The notes: generated by a model from the letters alone, not told the origin. DNA of 64,000 bases from Fibrobacter sp. (GCA_017550445.1 JAFZOV010000042.1:21304-85303); one strand, 5' to 3'; positions 25,894-34,822 are shown, counted from the first letter of the stretch. Numbers and translations are program-made.

Positions 25894-26334
25894 TTACTGG
25901 AAACTTGCCGCATCTGCAGCGGAGGTATCTGCCGGAACATCGGCAGCCGTATTTTCAGCCTCAGGTTCAACAGCCTTGTAACGGTCATAGATACTGGTAG
26001 TCTCGACACCGGAAGAATCTTTTAGCGCCTCCGAAACAGAGACGTTCTTGCTTGCAGAATCTGTAGCCGAAGAATCCTTCTTGGAATCCCCGTTGGATGT
26101 CATATAGCGGTCATAAATGCTCTGGCGAGCAGCGGCACCTTCCGCTTTCTTCTGGGCTTCCTGCTCACGGCACACGCGCAATTCTTCTTCGGCGTAGGCA
26201 CGCTGGTCCGGGGAATACGTCATGGTATTCAAACGATATTCCATTTCTTCGCACACAAGGCCCTGACGCTCACCGGCACAGCCAATGAATGCGACGGTGA
26301 TGCCCAAAAACAAAAGTGTCACGGCACGATACAT
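25894..26334 (-). CDS. Small lipoprotein with two SIYDRY motifs
   Basis: 146 aa. Lipobox FIGC gives Cys19. After a helical part with CEEMEYRLNTMTYSPDQRAYAEEELRVC cut into two Cys-bounded blocks, the protein contains QSIYDRYMTS (about 71) and TSIYDRYKAVE (about 113), separated by an acidic Ser/Asp-rich linker. The tail is Ala, Asp and Glu-rich. I recognise no family. It lies 16 nt after the PorZ-like gene, so they are probably cotranscribed, and it may work at the same membrane. Confidence 0.65.
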   Translation of the reverse strand: MYRAVTLLFLGITVAFIGCAGERQGLVCEEMEYRLNTMTYSPDQRAYAEEELRVCREQEAQKKAEGAAARQSIYDRYMTSNGDSKKDSSATDSASKNVSVSEALKDSSGVETTSIYDRYKAVEPEAENTAADVPADTSAADAASFQ

Positions 26335-26350
26335 TTAAAACCTCAACACA

Positions 26351-28492
26351 TTAATGGATAATGATGAACTTACCCTTCTTGACCTTGGAGCCACTCTTAA
26401 CGACATAGTAGTAGACGCCAGGGGCTACGAGCTTGCCGGACTTTTCACGGCCATCCCATTCAACCTTTCCGCCCAGGACATCCTGGTTGCTGAAAGATCT
26501 AATCAGGGCGCCGCCACGGTTGAAAATACTCACCACCGAATTCTCGGCAATGCCATCTATAGTAAACAAGGCGTGAACCTTGGGCCTAAACGGAATCGGG
26601 TACGCACGGACATCCACCTTGGCAGAATCCGTCATATTGTCACGGGCATCCTTGAGGTCATTACGACGGTAGTAACTCACACCCTTTTCATGAGCAAACC
26701 ATGCGATACCAAGCACCGGATCAATGGCCACATCGGAAACATTGTTGTCCAGCAAGCCGTCTTTTGTGGTAAATCGCTTTACTGTCAGGGTATCCGGCGA
26801 CCCCTTTCTCGGAGTCAGGCGGAAAACACCCTGGTTGGTCGTACCTACCCATAAGTTTCCATGGACATCGACATCGATAGATGTGAATTCGGTCCCAAGT
26901 AAACCATTTGTAGAAGACGGGGTTAGAAGCGTGTCCGATTCTTCGTCCAAATAGGCAAGGCTCGACATGGAAACAAGCCACAACCTCTGGCCCACGGAAT
27001 CATACACCATATCGATCGGAGCCGGGCTAATTCCACGATACGTTTTTAGGACTCCGTTAGAAAGTTCGCCACCATTGGACTTTGGCGAGGGGAACCTGAT
27101 GACATCAAGCCCACCTTCGTGCGCAAGAGCCGTACCGATTTTGCTAGCCACATACACAAGCCAATCGTTTCCATCAACTCTGGCATACATGACGCCGGGT
27201 ACCGGATTTTCACCAATCCGATTAGCGCAATGGACTTCACCGTCCTTGGTAAAATAAATCACACCATAACCATTGTTACTACCCGTAGAGGTCAAGAAGC
27301 CGGAATTGTCGGGAGCGGCAATTGTCGCAACAGAGATGACATAGTTTTCTATATAGTTTTCAAAACAGTGACCATCAGAAACCGCAAAAGTGTAATCGAC
27401 GTTTGCGCCCCATCCAGAATACATCAGATAGGCAAAGCCCCAAATATGAAAAAACAGGTGACCATCGGGCAAATAGGACAAAGCCTTGATCCTTGCCGAA
27501 TAACCGCTACCGCCACTTGCATTTGTGCCATAGGCATACTGGGATACCCCCCATTCACTAGGGTTGCCATAACTCAGCTTACCATCGACCGTGGCAGCAA
27601 AAACACCTCCGAGAGGGATTGCTCGCAATTCATAAACCTCACCGGGAGTATTGCCAGGGGTCTTTGTAAAGTCGCTAACCTTCTTTTCACCATTCTTACA
27701 AAAGAAAATATACTCTGACCCCACCAAATAAACACCATCTTTAGTCTTAACTTGCCACTTGACCTTGCTGGTTCCATCATCATGATACAATACAGGGTCT
27801 GTCAAGGTAGTGGACCCAACCACAACCTTCGAAACGGGCTGCTCAAAACCATCCACCACCACATCGTTTGGGATCTGAACCCAGGAATTGGGATCGCTCA
27901 AGCGCTTGTCAGCAGATAGGCCCTTCCAATCCATTTTGCGGACATAGACGGCATTATCCATTCTGACATAGAGGGAATCCCCATGCACCAAAAGTTCACG
28001 AACAGGCGAAATCGAAAGGGACTTGGAAGCGATACGATCAATCGTCAACAGGGAACGATTCTGCGACAGGTCAAAAAAAGCCAGGCGGTCTTCAAAAACG
28101 ATCGTCAGAATCTTTTCGCTAATGGCCATGCCACGAGGTACCACGCGGATGTTGTTCTTTACATAGGAACGGTTCAAGACATTCCAGGATTTTTGACCAC
28201 CGCCCACAAAAGATGCAATAAGGCCGTATTCCGAAATCGCATAAAGTCCCGCATCCGAAGAAACGACAGAATAGAACCTGGACGTTTCTAGCCCATTTTC
28301 AGAATGGAACACATTGTCTTCGGTAAGGGAGCGGTAACGAATACCCCCATCTGTCGCAAGAACAATGCCATTGTCCCCCCAACGAGCCACATCTCGAATA
28401 GGGAACGGATCCGAAAACGCGCCCCATTGATCAGTTGCGCCAACAAATACTGCCAAAAGCAGCAGACATAAAACAAAGGATTTAAACTTCAC
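26351..28492 (-). CDS. PorZ-like two-propeller protein with C-terminal sorting-type domain
   Basis: 713 aa. The signal peptide (1-19, VGATDQ) is followed by propeller blades of the two-component-regulator type: VARWGDNGIVLATDGGIRY, then near the C-terminal side VDVHGNLWVGTTNQGVFRL and DPVLGIAWFAHEKGVSYY. The end is a FlgD/T9SS-type domain (VRAYPIPFRPK, VSIFNRGGALIRSF, LVAPGVYYYVVKSG). The order and size resemble PorZ, a T9SS attachment-complex component of P. gingivalis (about 776 aa). T9SS has been reported for Fibrobacteres. It could instead be a secreted cargo protein. It lies 9 nt after the sigma gene. Confidence 0.6.
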   Translation of the reverse strand: MKFKSFVLCLLLLAVFVGATDQWGAFSDPFPIRDVARWGDNGIVLATDGGIRYRSLTEDNVFHSENGLETSRFYSVVSSDAGLYAISEYGLIASFVGGGQKSWNVLNRSYVKNNIRVVPRGMAISEKILTIVFEDRLAFFDLSQNRSLLTIDRIASKSLSISPVRELLVHGDSLYVRMDNAVYVRKMDWKGLSADKRLSDPNSWVQIPNDVVVDGFEQPVSKVVVGSTTLTDPVLYHDDGTSKVKWQVKTKDGVYLVGSEYIFFCKNGEKKVSDFTKTPGNTPGEVYELRAIPLGGVFAATVDGKLSYGNPSEWGVSQYAYGTNASGGSGYSARIKALSYLPDGHLFFHIWGFAYLMYSGWGANVDYTFAVSDGHCFENYIENYVISVATIAAPDNSGFLTSTGSNNGYGVIYFTKDGEVHCANRIGENPVPGVMYARVDGNDWLVYVASKIGTALAHEGGLDVIRFPSPKSNGGELSNGVLKTYRGISPAPIDMVYDSVGQRLWLVSMSSLAYLDEESDTLLTPSSTNGLLGTEFTSIDVDVHGNLWVGTTNQGVFRLTPRKGSPDTLTVKRFTTKDGLLDNNVSDVAIDPVLGIAWFAHEKGVSYYRRNDLKDARDNMTDSAKVDVRAYPIPFRPKVHALFTIDGIAENSVVSIFNRGGALIRSFSNQDVLGGKVEWDGREKSGKLVAPGVYYYVVKSGSKVKKGKFIIIH

Positions 28493-28501
28493 CTCCTAAA
28501 A

Positions 28502-29122
28502 TTACGAAAATTCACTGGCCCGCGTTAGCAAATCATCCAAATTCAAGCTGGAACTTTCATTTTTTTTAAACTTTGACATATAGACTTCCTTCTTTTTTCG
28601 CATCTTTTTAAGGGCAACCTTTTTGCGGCTCAAAAAAGTTCCCCGATTGACGCCACAATAAAGGCACGCTTCGGCAGCGCGAATTTCGCCAATACAATGG
28701 AATTCTACGGCCATGCGCTCGGCGGCCGTAAGGTCTTTCATCAGGTAGTCTAATTCCTGGCGGACAAAGAGCCTCTTGCGCTGTTCCTGCAATTCCAAAG
28801 CAATATTCCTTTTGCCGTTCATGTCGTAGGGCACATTGGCATCAGACAGCTGCGAAAGGGGTATTACAGGCAGCATTCTTCGATTCATGTCGAAAAAAGT
28901 ATTATGGACAACGCTCCGTAACCACGGATAAATGGGCTTGCTCAAGTCCAAAGAGCTTGCAGACCGGCATAATCGGAGTGCAACCTCTTGAAAAAGGTCT
29001 TTCGCACAGTCATCGTCGCTACTCTGGGTCTGACAGAGTTTGTAAATTTGTGAGGCATTCTTGCGCCACACTTTTTCAACCCATTCGGGAGGTTTTTCTG
29101 TTAAAATTCTTGATTTTGACAT
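28502..29122 (-). CDS. ECF-type RNA polymerase sigma factor
   Basis: 206 aa. Region 2 is about 35-80 (DLFQEVALRLCR, YPWLRSVVHNTFFDMNRR). Region 4 is about 125-175 (DLTAAERMAVEFHCIGEIRAAEACLYCGVNRGTFLSRKKVALKKM), cut here into its helix-turn-helix around CGVNRGTFLSRK. A 25-residue Lys/Ser tail follows region 4. No anti-sigma gene is adjacent; the next gene, 9 nt downstream, is the PorZ-like protein. It is divergent from dsbD with only 47 nt between. The start lacks a clear ribosome site. Likely function: transcription of envelope or secretion genes (inferred). Confidence 0.85.
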   Translation of the reverse strand: MSKSRILTEKPPEWVEKVWRKNASQIYKLCQTQSSDDDCAKDLFQEVALRLCRSASSLDLSKPIYPWLRSVVHNTFFDMNRRMLPVIPLSQLSDANVPYDMNGKRNIALELQEQRKRLFVRQELDYLMKDLTAAERMAVEFHCIGEIRAAEACLYCGVNRGTFLSRKKVALKKMRKKKEVYMSKFKKNESSSLNLDDLLTRASEFS

Positions 29123-29169
29123 ATTGCAAACAGGAATTTTGACAGCGAACTTTCAGTAGCGATAAATTT

Positions 29170-31065
29170 ATGAAAATAAAAGCGAAAAAACGGATTTTGG
29201 GAAATTTTGCAAATAGTTGTTTGCAGCTATCAACAGTTTTTTTTAGTTTGGCTCTATTTTTAGTAGTTTATCCACAATCTGTCAACGCAGAAGAGTTCAA
29301 TATGAACTCCATGCCGCCCCCGGACATGCACGCAGAATACAGCGCAGGGGCATTGAAAGATGGCGGGACACTCTCCGTTACCATTACGATTCCAGAAAAG
29401 TGGCACGTGAACGCCAACGAAGTCACCGACGAATTCCTGAAGCCCTCTTCTATCGAGGCAAAGGCCGAGGGAATCGAATTTGCAGAACCCGTGTGGCCCA
29501 CGCCCATCAAGGAATACAACGAGGCGCTGGAACTTGAGATTCTGACCTTCCGCGAGACTTTCACCGTCAAGCTTCCGGTAAAATCGGCCAGTGACAACTA
29601 CGACAGCCTAGGAACCGCAATCACTTTCCATTACCAGGCTTGCGACAATTCCATTTGCTTGGCTCCTGCGAGCAAGACGATTTCGCTGAGCGGAAATTCT
29701 GCTCCGACAAACGCCAGCAACGCAAAAAAAAACGACGCTGAAGTAGCTGCAGGCGCCGAAACCAGTGCTCTGGACGCAGCAACGAACAATGCCGCGATTG
29801 TCTCAGAGGGCAGCGCCGGAATTATCGCATTACTGTTTTTCGCATTCCTCGGTGGAATCATTCTGAACCTAATGCCGTGCGTACTGCCGGTACTTTCGCT
29901 GAAGCTATTCAGCTTGATTAAGCAGGCTGGCGAAAGTCGCGGACGGCTCCTCGCTTTGGGAGGAGCCACGACGGCGGGCATTTTGTGCAGTTTCTGGATC
30001 TTGGCCACCGTCGTCGCCGCCGTCAAAGCCGGCGGCGGGTCCGCGGGCTGGGGCATGCAATTCCAAAGCGCAGGTTTCATCGCATTCATGGTTGTCATCC
30101 TCACCGCATTCGCCATGAGCTTCTTCGGTGTCTTTGAAATTTGGCTTCCGTGGAGCGCTACTACTAAAATGGACGAAGCCGGCAGAAAAGCGGGATTTGG
30201 CGGAGCCTTCTTCACGGGCGCCCTCCTGGTGCTTTTAAGTACGCCATGCTCGGCGCCCTTCCTCGGCACGGCCATGGGCTTTGCATTTACCGCAAGCACT
30301 CCGGTGCTGTTCCTGTTCTTTACGGCGGCAGGCGCCGGGCTTGCACTCCCCTACATGCTCGTAAGCGCCTTCCCGAAAGTGCTTAAGGTATTTCCCAAGC
30401 CGGGCGCTTGGATGGTGAAGCTGCAGAAGGTCATGGGCGTATTCTTGCTCGCGACTGTCGCATGGCTCCTGTGGATTGTGAATGAGCAGGCCGGAATGGC
30501 AGGCGTCGCTCTGTTCGCCGTCATCGTGGCCGTAAGCATTGCCGGAAGCTTTGTTGTCGGAAAGTTTTCTCCGCCGGGAGTAGCCTTTAAACGTGAACTG
30601 ATGACCCTCGGCGGAAGCATCATTGTCCTTGCCACCGTCTGGTTTGCAATCATCGCATCGCAATACGAAAACGCCGCTACGGAACATTTTAACGCCCGCA
30701 TGCAAGAGCAAATCACCGCTGACGGTTGGTACCGCTACAGCCCCGCCCTCATCGAAGAATTTGCAAAGGCCAAGCGAACCGTTTTCATCGACGCTACCGC
30801 CGACTGGTGCCTCACTTGCAAGACGAATGAAGCTGCAGTCCTTAACCGCAACGAATTCCGCCGCGCCATGGACAGCCTCGGAGTCGCACTCGTGAAAGCA
30901 GACTGGACCCGCGAAACTCCCGAAGTGAATGCTCTGCTGCGCAGTCTTGGAAAATCGGGCGTGCCTGCTTACGCTATCTACCCCGCTGGCGATGCCTCAA
31001 AACAAATCGTGCTGCCGGAATTGCTCACAACAGCAGCGATTGTAGAGAAAATTAGCAATAAGTGA
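29170..31065 (+). CDS. dsbD: Thiol:disulfide interchange protein DsbD
   Basis: 631 aa. It transfers electrons from cytoplasmic thioredoxin across the inner membrane to periplasmic thiols. The N-terminal signal (to about 40, SVNAEE) is followed by the nDsbD domain with Cys pair YQACDNSIC. The central eight-helix domain (about 215-510) carries LMPCVLPVLSLKL and STPCSAPFLG, the two membrane Cys. The C-terminal thioredoxin domain has DWCLTCK. All redox-active Cys are present. Length is near the family norm. The long N-terminus before the signal core (MKIKAKKRILG) is somewhat basic. It stands alone, divergent from the sigma gene and convergent with glycogen synthase. Confidence 0.93.
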   Translation: MKIKAKKRILGNFANSCLQLSTVFFSLALFLVVYPQSVNAEEFNMNSMPPPDMHAEYSAGALKDGGTLSVTITIPEKWHVNANEVTDEFLKPSSIEAKAEGIEFAEPVWPTPIKEYNEALELEILTFRETFTVKLPVKSASDNYDSLGTAITFHYQACDNSICLAPASKTISLSGNSAPTNASNAKKNDAEVAAGAETSALDAATNNAAIVSEGSAGIIALLFFAFLGGIILNLMPCVLPVLSLKLFSLIKQAGESRGRLLALGGATTAGILCSFWILATVVAAVKAGGGSAGWGMQFQSAGFIAFMVVILTAFAMSFFGVFEIWLPWSATTKMDEAGRKAGFGGAFFTGALLVLLSTPCSAPFLGTAMGFAFTASTPVLFLFFTAAGAGLALPYMLVSAFPKVLKVFPKPGAWMVKLQKVMGVFLLATVAWLLWIVNEQAGMAGVALFAVIVAVSIAGSFVVGKFSPPGVAFKRELMTLGGSIIVLATVWFAIIASQYENAATEHFNARMQEQITADGWYRYSPALIEEFAKAKRTVFIDATADWCLTCKTNEAAVLNRNEFRRAMDSLGVALVKADWTRETPEVNALLRSLGKSGVPAYAIYPAGDASKQIVLPELLTTAAIVEKISNK

Positions 31066-31160
31066 AATAGAATATGTAGTGTGGAATGTGTAATGTGGAA
31101 TGACTAATTTATCATTTCACACTTCACATTGCGGCGTAGCCGCCCACATTTCACATCATC
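31066..31160. repeat. Snap-back repeat, GTGAAATG family, copy 2
   Basis: Left arm units (GTGTGGAATGTGTAATG) are partly reverse-complementary to right arm units (CATTTCACACTTCACATT), followed by GCGGC-GTA-GCCGC. It lies between convergent dsbD and the glycogen synthase gene. Homologous to 24526-24600. Confidence 0.7.
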
Positions 31161-31164
31161 CACT

Positions 31165-32394
31165 TTATCTCTTGCCTTCACGCTTGTAGCGTTCGATGCA
31201 TTCGGCGTAGAAGTCGTAGGTCTGCTTGGCAATCGACTTCCAGCTGAACACGTCAATGGCGCGCTTGCGGCTGACTTCACCCATCTTCTTTGCCAGTTCC
31301 GGATTTTCAAGAACCTTATTCAACTTATTCGCAAAATCCGTCTGGAAAGCCTTTGGGTCGGCCGGTTCAAAATCCGTTTCGGACTTGGCCTTGAGAGGCA
31401 CCAGGAATCCGGTTTCGCCATCAACGATGATTTCGGGGATGCCACCCACAGCAGAACCCACCACCGGTGTGCCACAGCTCATGGCTTCGAGGTTGATAAT
31501 ACCAAACGGTTCGTAGAGCGAAGGTGTCGCAAACACAGTCGCATGGCTGTAAAGTACGCGAAGTTCTTCATGCGGCACAGCTTCTTGAATCCACACCACG
31601 CCGTCGCGAGTCTTCTGAACATCTTCGATGAGCGCCTTGCATTCGTCGGCGAGTTCAATCGTATCGGGAGCGCCTGCGCAAAGCACCACCTGAGCGTTCT
31701 TATCGATTTGCGGAATCGCTTGGATCAGCTGGCTAATGCCCTTCTGACGCGTAATGCGGCCCACGAACAGCACAAAAGGACGCTTCGGGTCAACGCCCCA
31801 CTTCATAAGGATTTTCTCGTCGAAAGTCGGAGCGTAGAAGTCCGGATCGATACCGTTGTAAATCACCTTCACGCGGTCTTCAGGAACGCCATAAAGCTTC
31901 ATCACGTCGCGCTTCATGCCCTGGCTCACGGCAATCACACCGTCGGCAGCTTCGTAAGCAGTGCGTTCAATCCAGCAGCTCATGGCATAGCCACCATCAC
32001 CGAGCTGCTCCGCCTTCCACGGACGGTGCGGTTCCAACGAATGCGTCGTCAAAATCAGCGGGCACTGCAAAAGGCGGCTAGCGAGAACTCCGCCAAAATG
32101 ACTGTACCACGTATGACAGTGAATTACGTCAATGTTATCGAGTGCGGCAGCCCACTGCAAGTTAATGTCGAGCGGCTTAAAAATCTTCTGGAAGCGGTCA
32201 TCATGGGGATTCAGCCCCAGCTTGCGAGAGAAACCCAAAGCACGGATATTGTCTTTGTCTTCGTCTTGCACGCCAAAGCAACGTGCTTCGATATGGCAAA
32301 GCTTTGCAAGCTCCTGCGTCAAGAATTTCACATGGATACCAGCACCACCATAAATTTCTGGAGGGAACTCATTCGTCAAAATTGCAGCGTTCAT
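31165..32394 (-). CDS. glgA: Glycogen synthase, GT4 (actinobacterial-type) family
   Basis: 409 aa. TNEFPPEIYGGAGIHVKFLT at the N-terminus is typical of the Corynebacterium-type glycogen synthase (TIGR02149) of GT4. Then HCHTWYSHFGG, FVGRITRQKGI, and the nucleotide-sugar site EPFGIINLEAMSCGTPVV. It uses ADP- or UDP-glucose to extend alpha-1,4-glucan; Fibrobacter is known to store glycogen. GGAG is 9 nt before the ATG, and TATAAT is about 31 nt upstream. A GC-rich double-hairpin region (32441-32540) lies upstream. The gene symbol follows function; the classical GT5 GlgA is a different family. Confidence 0.85.
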   Translation of the reverse strand: MNAAILTNEFPPEIYGGAGIHVKFLTQELAKLCHIEARCFGVQDEDKDNIRALGFSRKLGLNPHDDRFQKIFKPLDINLQWAAALDNIDVIHCHTWYSHFGGVLASRLLQCPLILTTHSLEPHRPWKAEQLGDGGYAMSCWIERTAYEAADGVIAVSQGMKRDVMKLYGVPEDRVKVIYNGIDPDFYAPTFDEKILMKWGVDPKRPFVLFVGRITRQKGISQLIQAIPQIDKNAQVVLCAGAPDTIELADECKALIEDVQKTRDGVVWIQEAVPHEELRVLYSHATVFATPSLYEPFGIINLEAMSCGTPVVGSAVGGIPEIIVDGETGFLVPLKAKSETDFEPADPKAFQTDFANKLNKVLENPELAKKMGEVSRKRAIDVFSWKSIAKQTYDFYAECIERYKREGKR

Positions 32395-32440
32395 AAACTA
32401 AACTCCATTTACATTTATAATTATAAAAAATAAAACTGTG

Positions 32441-32540
32441 CGCGGCATAAACGAAGCCCCAGACATTAAGTCTGGAGCTGAGTATGCCGGCGAGGGGGCG
32501 CTGGCTTACGCCAATGCAATTTCGTTTCCGCCCCCGAGCT
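32441..32540. other. GC-rich structured intergenic region upstream of glgA
   Basis: Two adjacent hairpins: CGGCATA/TATGCCG enclosing CCAGAC/GTCTGG, then GGGGGCG (32494) paired with CGCCCCC (32529). It is unlike the AT-rich flanks. It lies upstream of the likely glgA promoter and downstream of the alpha/beta-hydrolase terminator. Confidence 0.45.
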
Positions 32541-32546
32541 TTCTAT

Positions 32547-32578
32547 ATAAAAAACACCCCGCCCATTCGGACGGGGTG
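32547..32578 (-). terminator. Rho-independent terminator after alpha/beta-hydrolase gene
   Basis: On the minus strand, CACCCCGTCC-GAAT-GGGCGGGGTG is followed by six T. Confidence 0.9.
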
Positions 32579-32600
32579 CAAGGAGTGAGTGTGGAGTTTC

Positions 32601-33923
32601 TTAGAAATTCTTGCACTGGCCTTTCCACTTGCCCGGCTGACCAATAATGGCGCCGTCAATGTACTTGCCGCTAGTGCCAACGAAATCCTTCTTGCGGAAG
32701 TCTTCACCACCGAGGTGCCAACGCATCCATGCCACCGTGGCAGCCATGCCGCCCCAAGGTCCGGAACCGTGACCCCAGCCGCATTCGCCATTCTGGCATT
32801 CAGTGCCCTGACCACCAGTCATCTTGATGAGGCAAGCCGGAGCCTTGACGTTATTGTTGTTGTAGTCACCTTCGGCATTCGGGCGTTCCATGCCGCCTTC
32901 GCCGTAAACGATTGCAACCGTCTTATTCGGAGAAACCTTCGTCAATTCTGCATGGTTGAATGCGCCACTGTTATTCATCACGGCAGTAATCACGCGTTCG
33001 TCATTAATAAGCATCTGTTCAGACTGCAAACCGCCCATAGAGTGGCCGGAGCAACCCACCTTGGTCATGTCAATCTTGCCATACAGCGGATCGCCCTGGG
33101 TAGTATTCTTCTTTGCAAGCCAGTCGAGCATGGGCTTACCGCGGTTAGTGCCATCCGGAGATTCGCTCGTTGCAACTACGATAAAGCCGTGAGAGGCAAG
33201 ACGGCGAATAATGCCACTATATGCACCCGGTTCGGTACCGCCACCCGGGCCCCACAGCACAACGGCATGCTTCTTGTCGTTAGAAAGCTGCTTGGGGTAA
33301 GCGAGAATGCCACCGCCGTTGTCACCGGTATGTTCGATATATTCCACCTGCATCTGGTCCTTGTCTTCATCGGTACCTTCAGCAAGGAAAACGCCGCCTT
33401 CGGCTTTCACTTCGCTGGAAGAGGAAACCTTCTGTTCGCTAGAAGAACTTGCAGGCGATACAGATTCGCTAGAAGTCGGCTTCACGGAATCGCTAGAGCT
33501 GCTAGAATTCGTATCAACAACATCCACGCCACCATAGTCCGGATCCAACTCATGCTGAATAGGATCAACGACAATCACTTCACCTTGCTGATTGGGATTA
33601 CCAGGATTTTCAGATTGCTGTCCCTGTCCAGCACCCTGTTGAGCAGGGTCTGCAGCCGGATCAGTTGCGCCTTGATTCGGATCGGCAGCCGGATCAGCCG
33701 GATTCTGAGCCTGGGAAGGATCTGTTCCCTGCTGAGCAGGATCGGCAGCAGGATCCTGGGCAAGATTCCCGGCACCTTCGCCCTGTTCTGCCGGATACTG
33801 TTCTTGAGCCTCAGAAATCGCGGAATTCACCTTATCGGCAGCATCACCGCAATTTGCGAGAGCGAGGGCAGCACTTACGATAACGAGGCCCCTCGCGAGA
33901 TTCTTAAAGTACATAGACTTCAT
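32601..33923 (-). CDS. Alpha/beta-hydrolase lipoprotein (cutinase/chlorophyllase-like fold)
   Basis: 440 aa lipoprotein. Lipobox LANC, Cys25. A long linker (about 28-175) first has imperfect repeats such as DPAADPAQQG and then poly-Ser stretches. The hydrolase domain is about 175-440: VVLWGPGGGTEPG (oxyanion region), ASHGFIVVA, the nucleophile elbow GCSGHSMGG, and Asp/His later in the chain. It resembles platelet-activating-factor-hydrolase, PETase-like or chlorophyllase-type esterases. Substrate is not clear; an ester-linked side group of plant polymers is a reasonable guess. AAGGAG precedes the ATG. Two tandem palindromes (34003-34042) lie about 80 nt upstream. Confidence 0.8.
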   Translation of the reverse strand: MKSMYFKNLARGLVIVSAALALANCGDAADKVNSAISEAQEQYPAEQGEGAGNLAQDPAADPAQQGTDPSQAQNPADPAADPNQGATDPAADPAQQGAGQGQQSENPGNPNQQGEVIVVDPIQHELDPDYGGVDVVDTNSSSSSDSVKPTSSESVSPASSSSEQKVSSSSEVKAEGGVFLAEGTDEDKDQMQVEYIEHTGDNGGGILAYPKQLSNDKKHAVVLWGPGGGTEPGAYSGIIRRLASHGFIVVATSESPDGTNRGKPMLDWLAKKNTTQGDPLYGKIDMTKVGCSGHSMGGLQSEQMLINDERVITAVMNNSGAFNHAELTKVSPNKTVAIVYGEGGMERPNAEGDYNNNNVKAPACLIKMTGGQGTECQNGECGWGHGSGPWGGMAATVAWMRWHLGGEDFRKKDFVGTSGKYIDGAIIGQPGKWKGQCKNF

Positions 33924-34002
33924 AGTGACTCCTTTATTTTACCAACACCGAAAATAAAGATACCTTGAAATAAAGGCGAAAAATCGCCCCAGAGCGGAGT
34001 TT

Positions 34003-34042
34003 CCATGGACAAAAAATCCAAGCCCCATGGACAAAATATCCA
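34003..34042. promoter_or_regulatory. Two tandem operator-like repeats upstream of hydrolase gene
   Basis: CCATGGACAAAAAATCCA (34003-34020) and CCATGGACAAAATATCCA (34025-34042) differ at one position. Each has TGGA/TCCA half-sites. The 22-nt period places them on the same face of DNA. Confidence 0.5.
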
Positions 34043-34163
34043 AAAATTACGCAAATTTCGCCATTTTTGATAGTTAATTTGTACGTAATTTATCTAATTT
34101 GGACATAGTTATTTTTACACACCCAAAAGCCGTAAAAACATAGCGTATTATTAAAAAAAGGAG

Positions 34164-34184
34164 ACCCCCGATCAAGTCGGGGGT
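34164..34184. repeat. Intergenic CCCCCGA-TCGGGGG hairpin repeat
   Basis: ACCCCCGATCAAGTCGGGGGT followed by GACA on the + strand; same family as 20017-20037. It is flanked by A-runs, and may act as the folE terminator on the minus strand. Confidence 0.6.
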
Positions 34185-34233
34185 GACAATCCGAAAAAAA
34201 ATTAACACGTTTTTATTCTAAAAACGCCGTACA

Positions 34234-34803
34234 CTACCTAGGAGCGTAAATTCTGGACATAAATTCGGCGCGGGTCTTTTCGTCGGTCTTGAAACGGCCC
34301 AAAAGCTGCGTGGTCACCATGGTTGCACCCGGCTTTTTTACGCCGCGCATCGTCATGCACATGTGAGAAGCTTCCAAAACGACAGCCACTCCCTTCGGAT
34401 TCAGTTCCTTCTGAATCAGTTCTGCAATCTGGCGCGTCATGCGTTCCTGGATCTGCGGGAAGCGTGCGTAGAATTCCACCACGCGCGGAATCTTGGAAAG
34501 GCCGACAACGCAATCGCCCGGAATGTAGGCCACGTGAGCCTTGCCGGTAAACGGCAGAAAATGGTGTTCGCACATGCTGGCAAATTCGATATCCGGCACA
34601 ATGATCATTTCATCGTACTTCTCATGGAATCGAGTCTTGAGGATATCTTCGGCGCGAGTTTCACCCGAAAGGCCCGTCATGAGTTCGGCGTACATCTTGG
34701 CGACACGTTTAGGCGTATCGATAAGACCTTCGCGGTTCGGGTTTTCGCCCATGCCTTCCAGAATCATCCGGAAGCCGTCTTCCATTTTCTTAAAATCCAT
34801 CAT
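34234..34803 (-). CDS. folE: GTP cyclohydrolase I
   Basis: 189 aa. Converts GTP to dihydroneopterin triphosphate, the first step to folate. The zinc ligands are Cys and His in MCEHHFLPF and Cys in HMCMTMRG. Also [17 protein letters not shown] and RMTRQIAE, all typical. Length is at the short end of the family, without an N-terminal extension. TATCTT stands 7 nt before the first of two adjacent ATG codons and no ribosome site is present, so a leaderless transcript is likely. It lies 19 nt after the InlB-repeat gene. Confidence 0.96.
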   Translation of the reverse strand: MMDFKKMEDGFRMILEGMGENPNREGLIDTPKRVAKMYAELMTGLSGETRAEDILKTRFHEKYDEMIIVPDIEFASMCEHHFLPFTGKAHVAYIPGDCVVGLSKIPRVVEFYARFPQIQERMTRQIAELIQKELNPKGVAVVLEASHMCMTMRGVKKPGATMVTTQLLGRFKTDEKTRAEFMSRIYAPR

Positions 34804-34822
34804 GGGGCCAAAGATAGCAAAA

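Larger units (their letters stand above)
33924..34233. other. 310-nt intergenic region between hydrolase and folE genes
   Basis: AT-rich. It holds the promoter side of the hydrolase gene, two tandem TGGA-N-TCCA palindromes (34003-34042), and a hairpin repeat (34164-34184) that may end folE transcription. I see no coding sequence. Confidence 0.6.

Noticed and set aside
27605..27625. ATTGCTCGCAAT as another copy of the palindromic element
   Set aside because: It is only a short palindrome without the outer arms GTCATTGCGAG and GAAGCAATCC.
28502..29122. Anti-sigma factor partner for the ECF sigma gene
   Set aside because: The adjacent genes are a propeller protein and divergent dsbD, and neither has an anti-sigma pattern.
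33500..33790. Repeated DPAADP coding units as a DNA repeat or mobile element
   Set aside because: They encode an extended linker in frame in a lipoprotein and do not occur elsewhere in the window.
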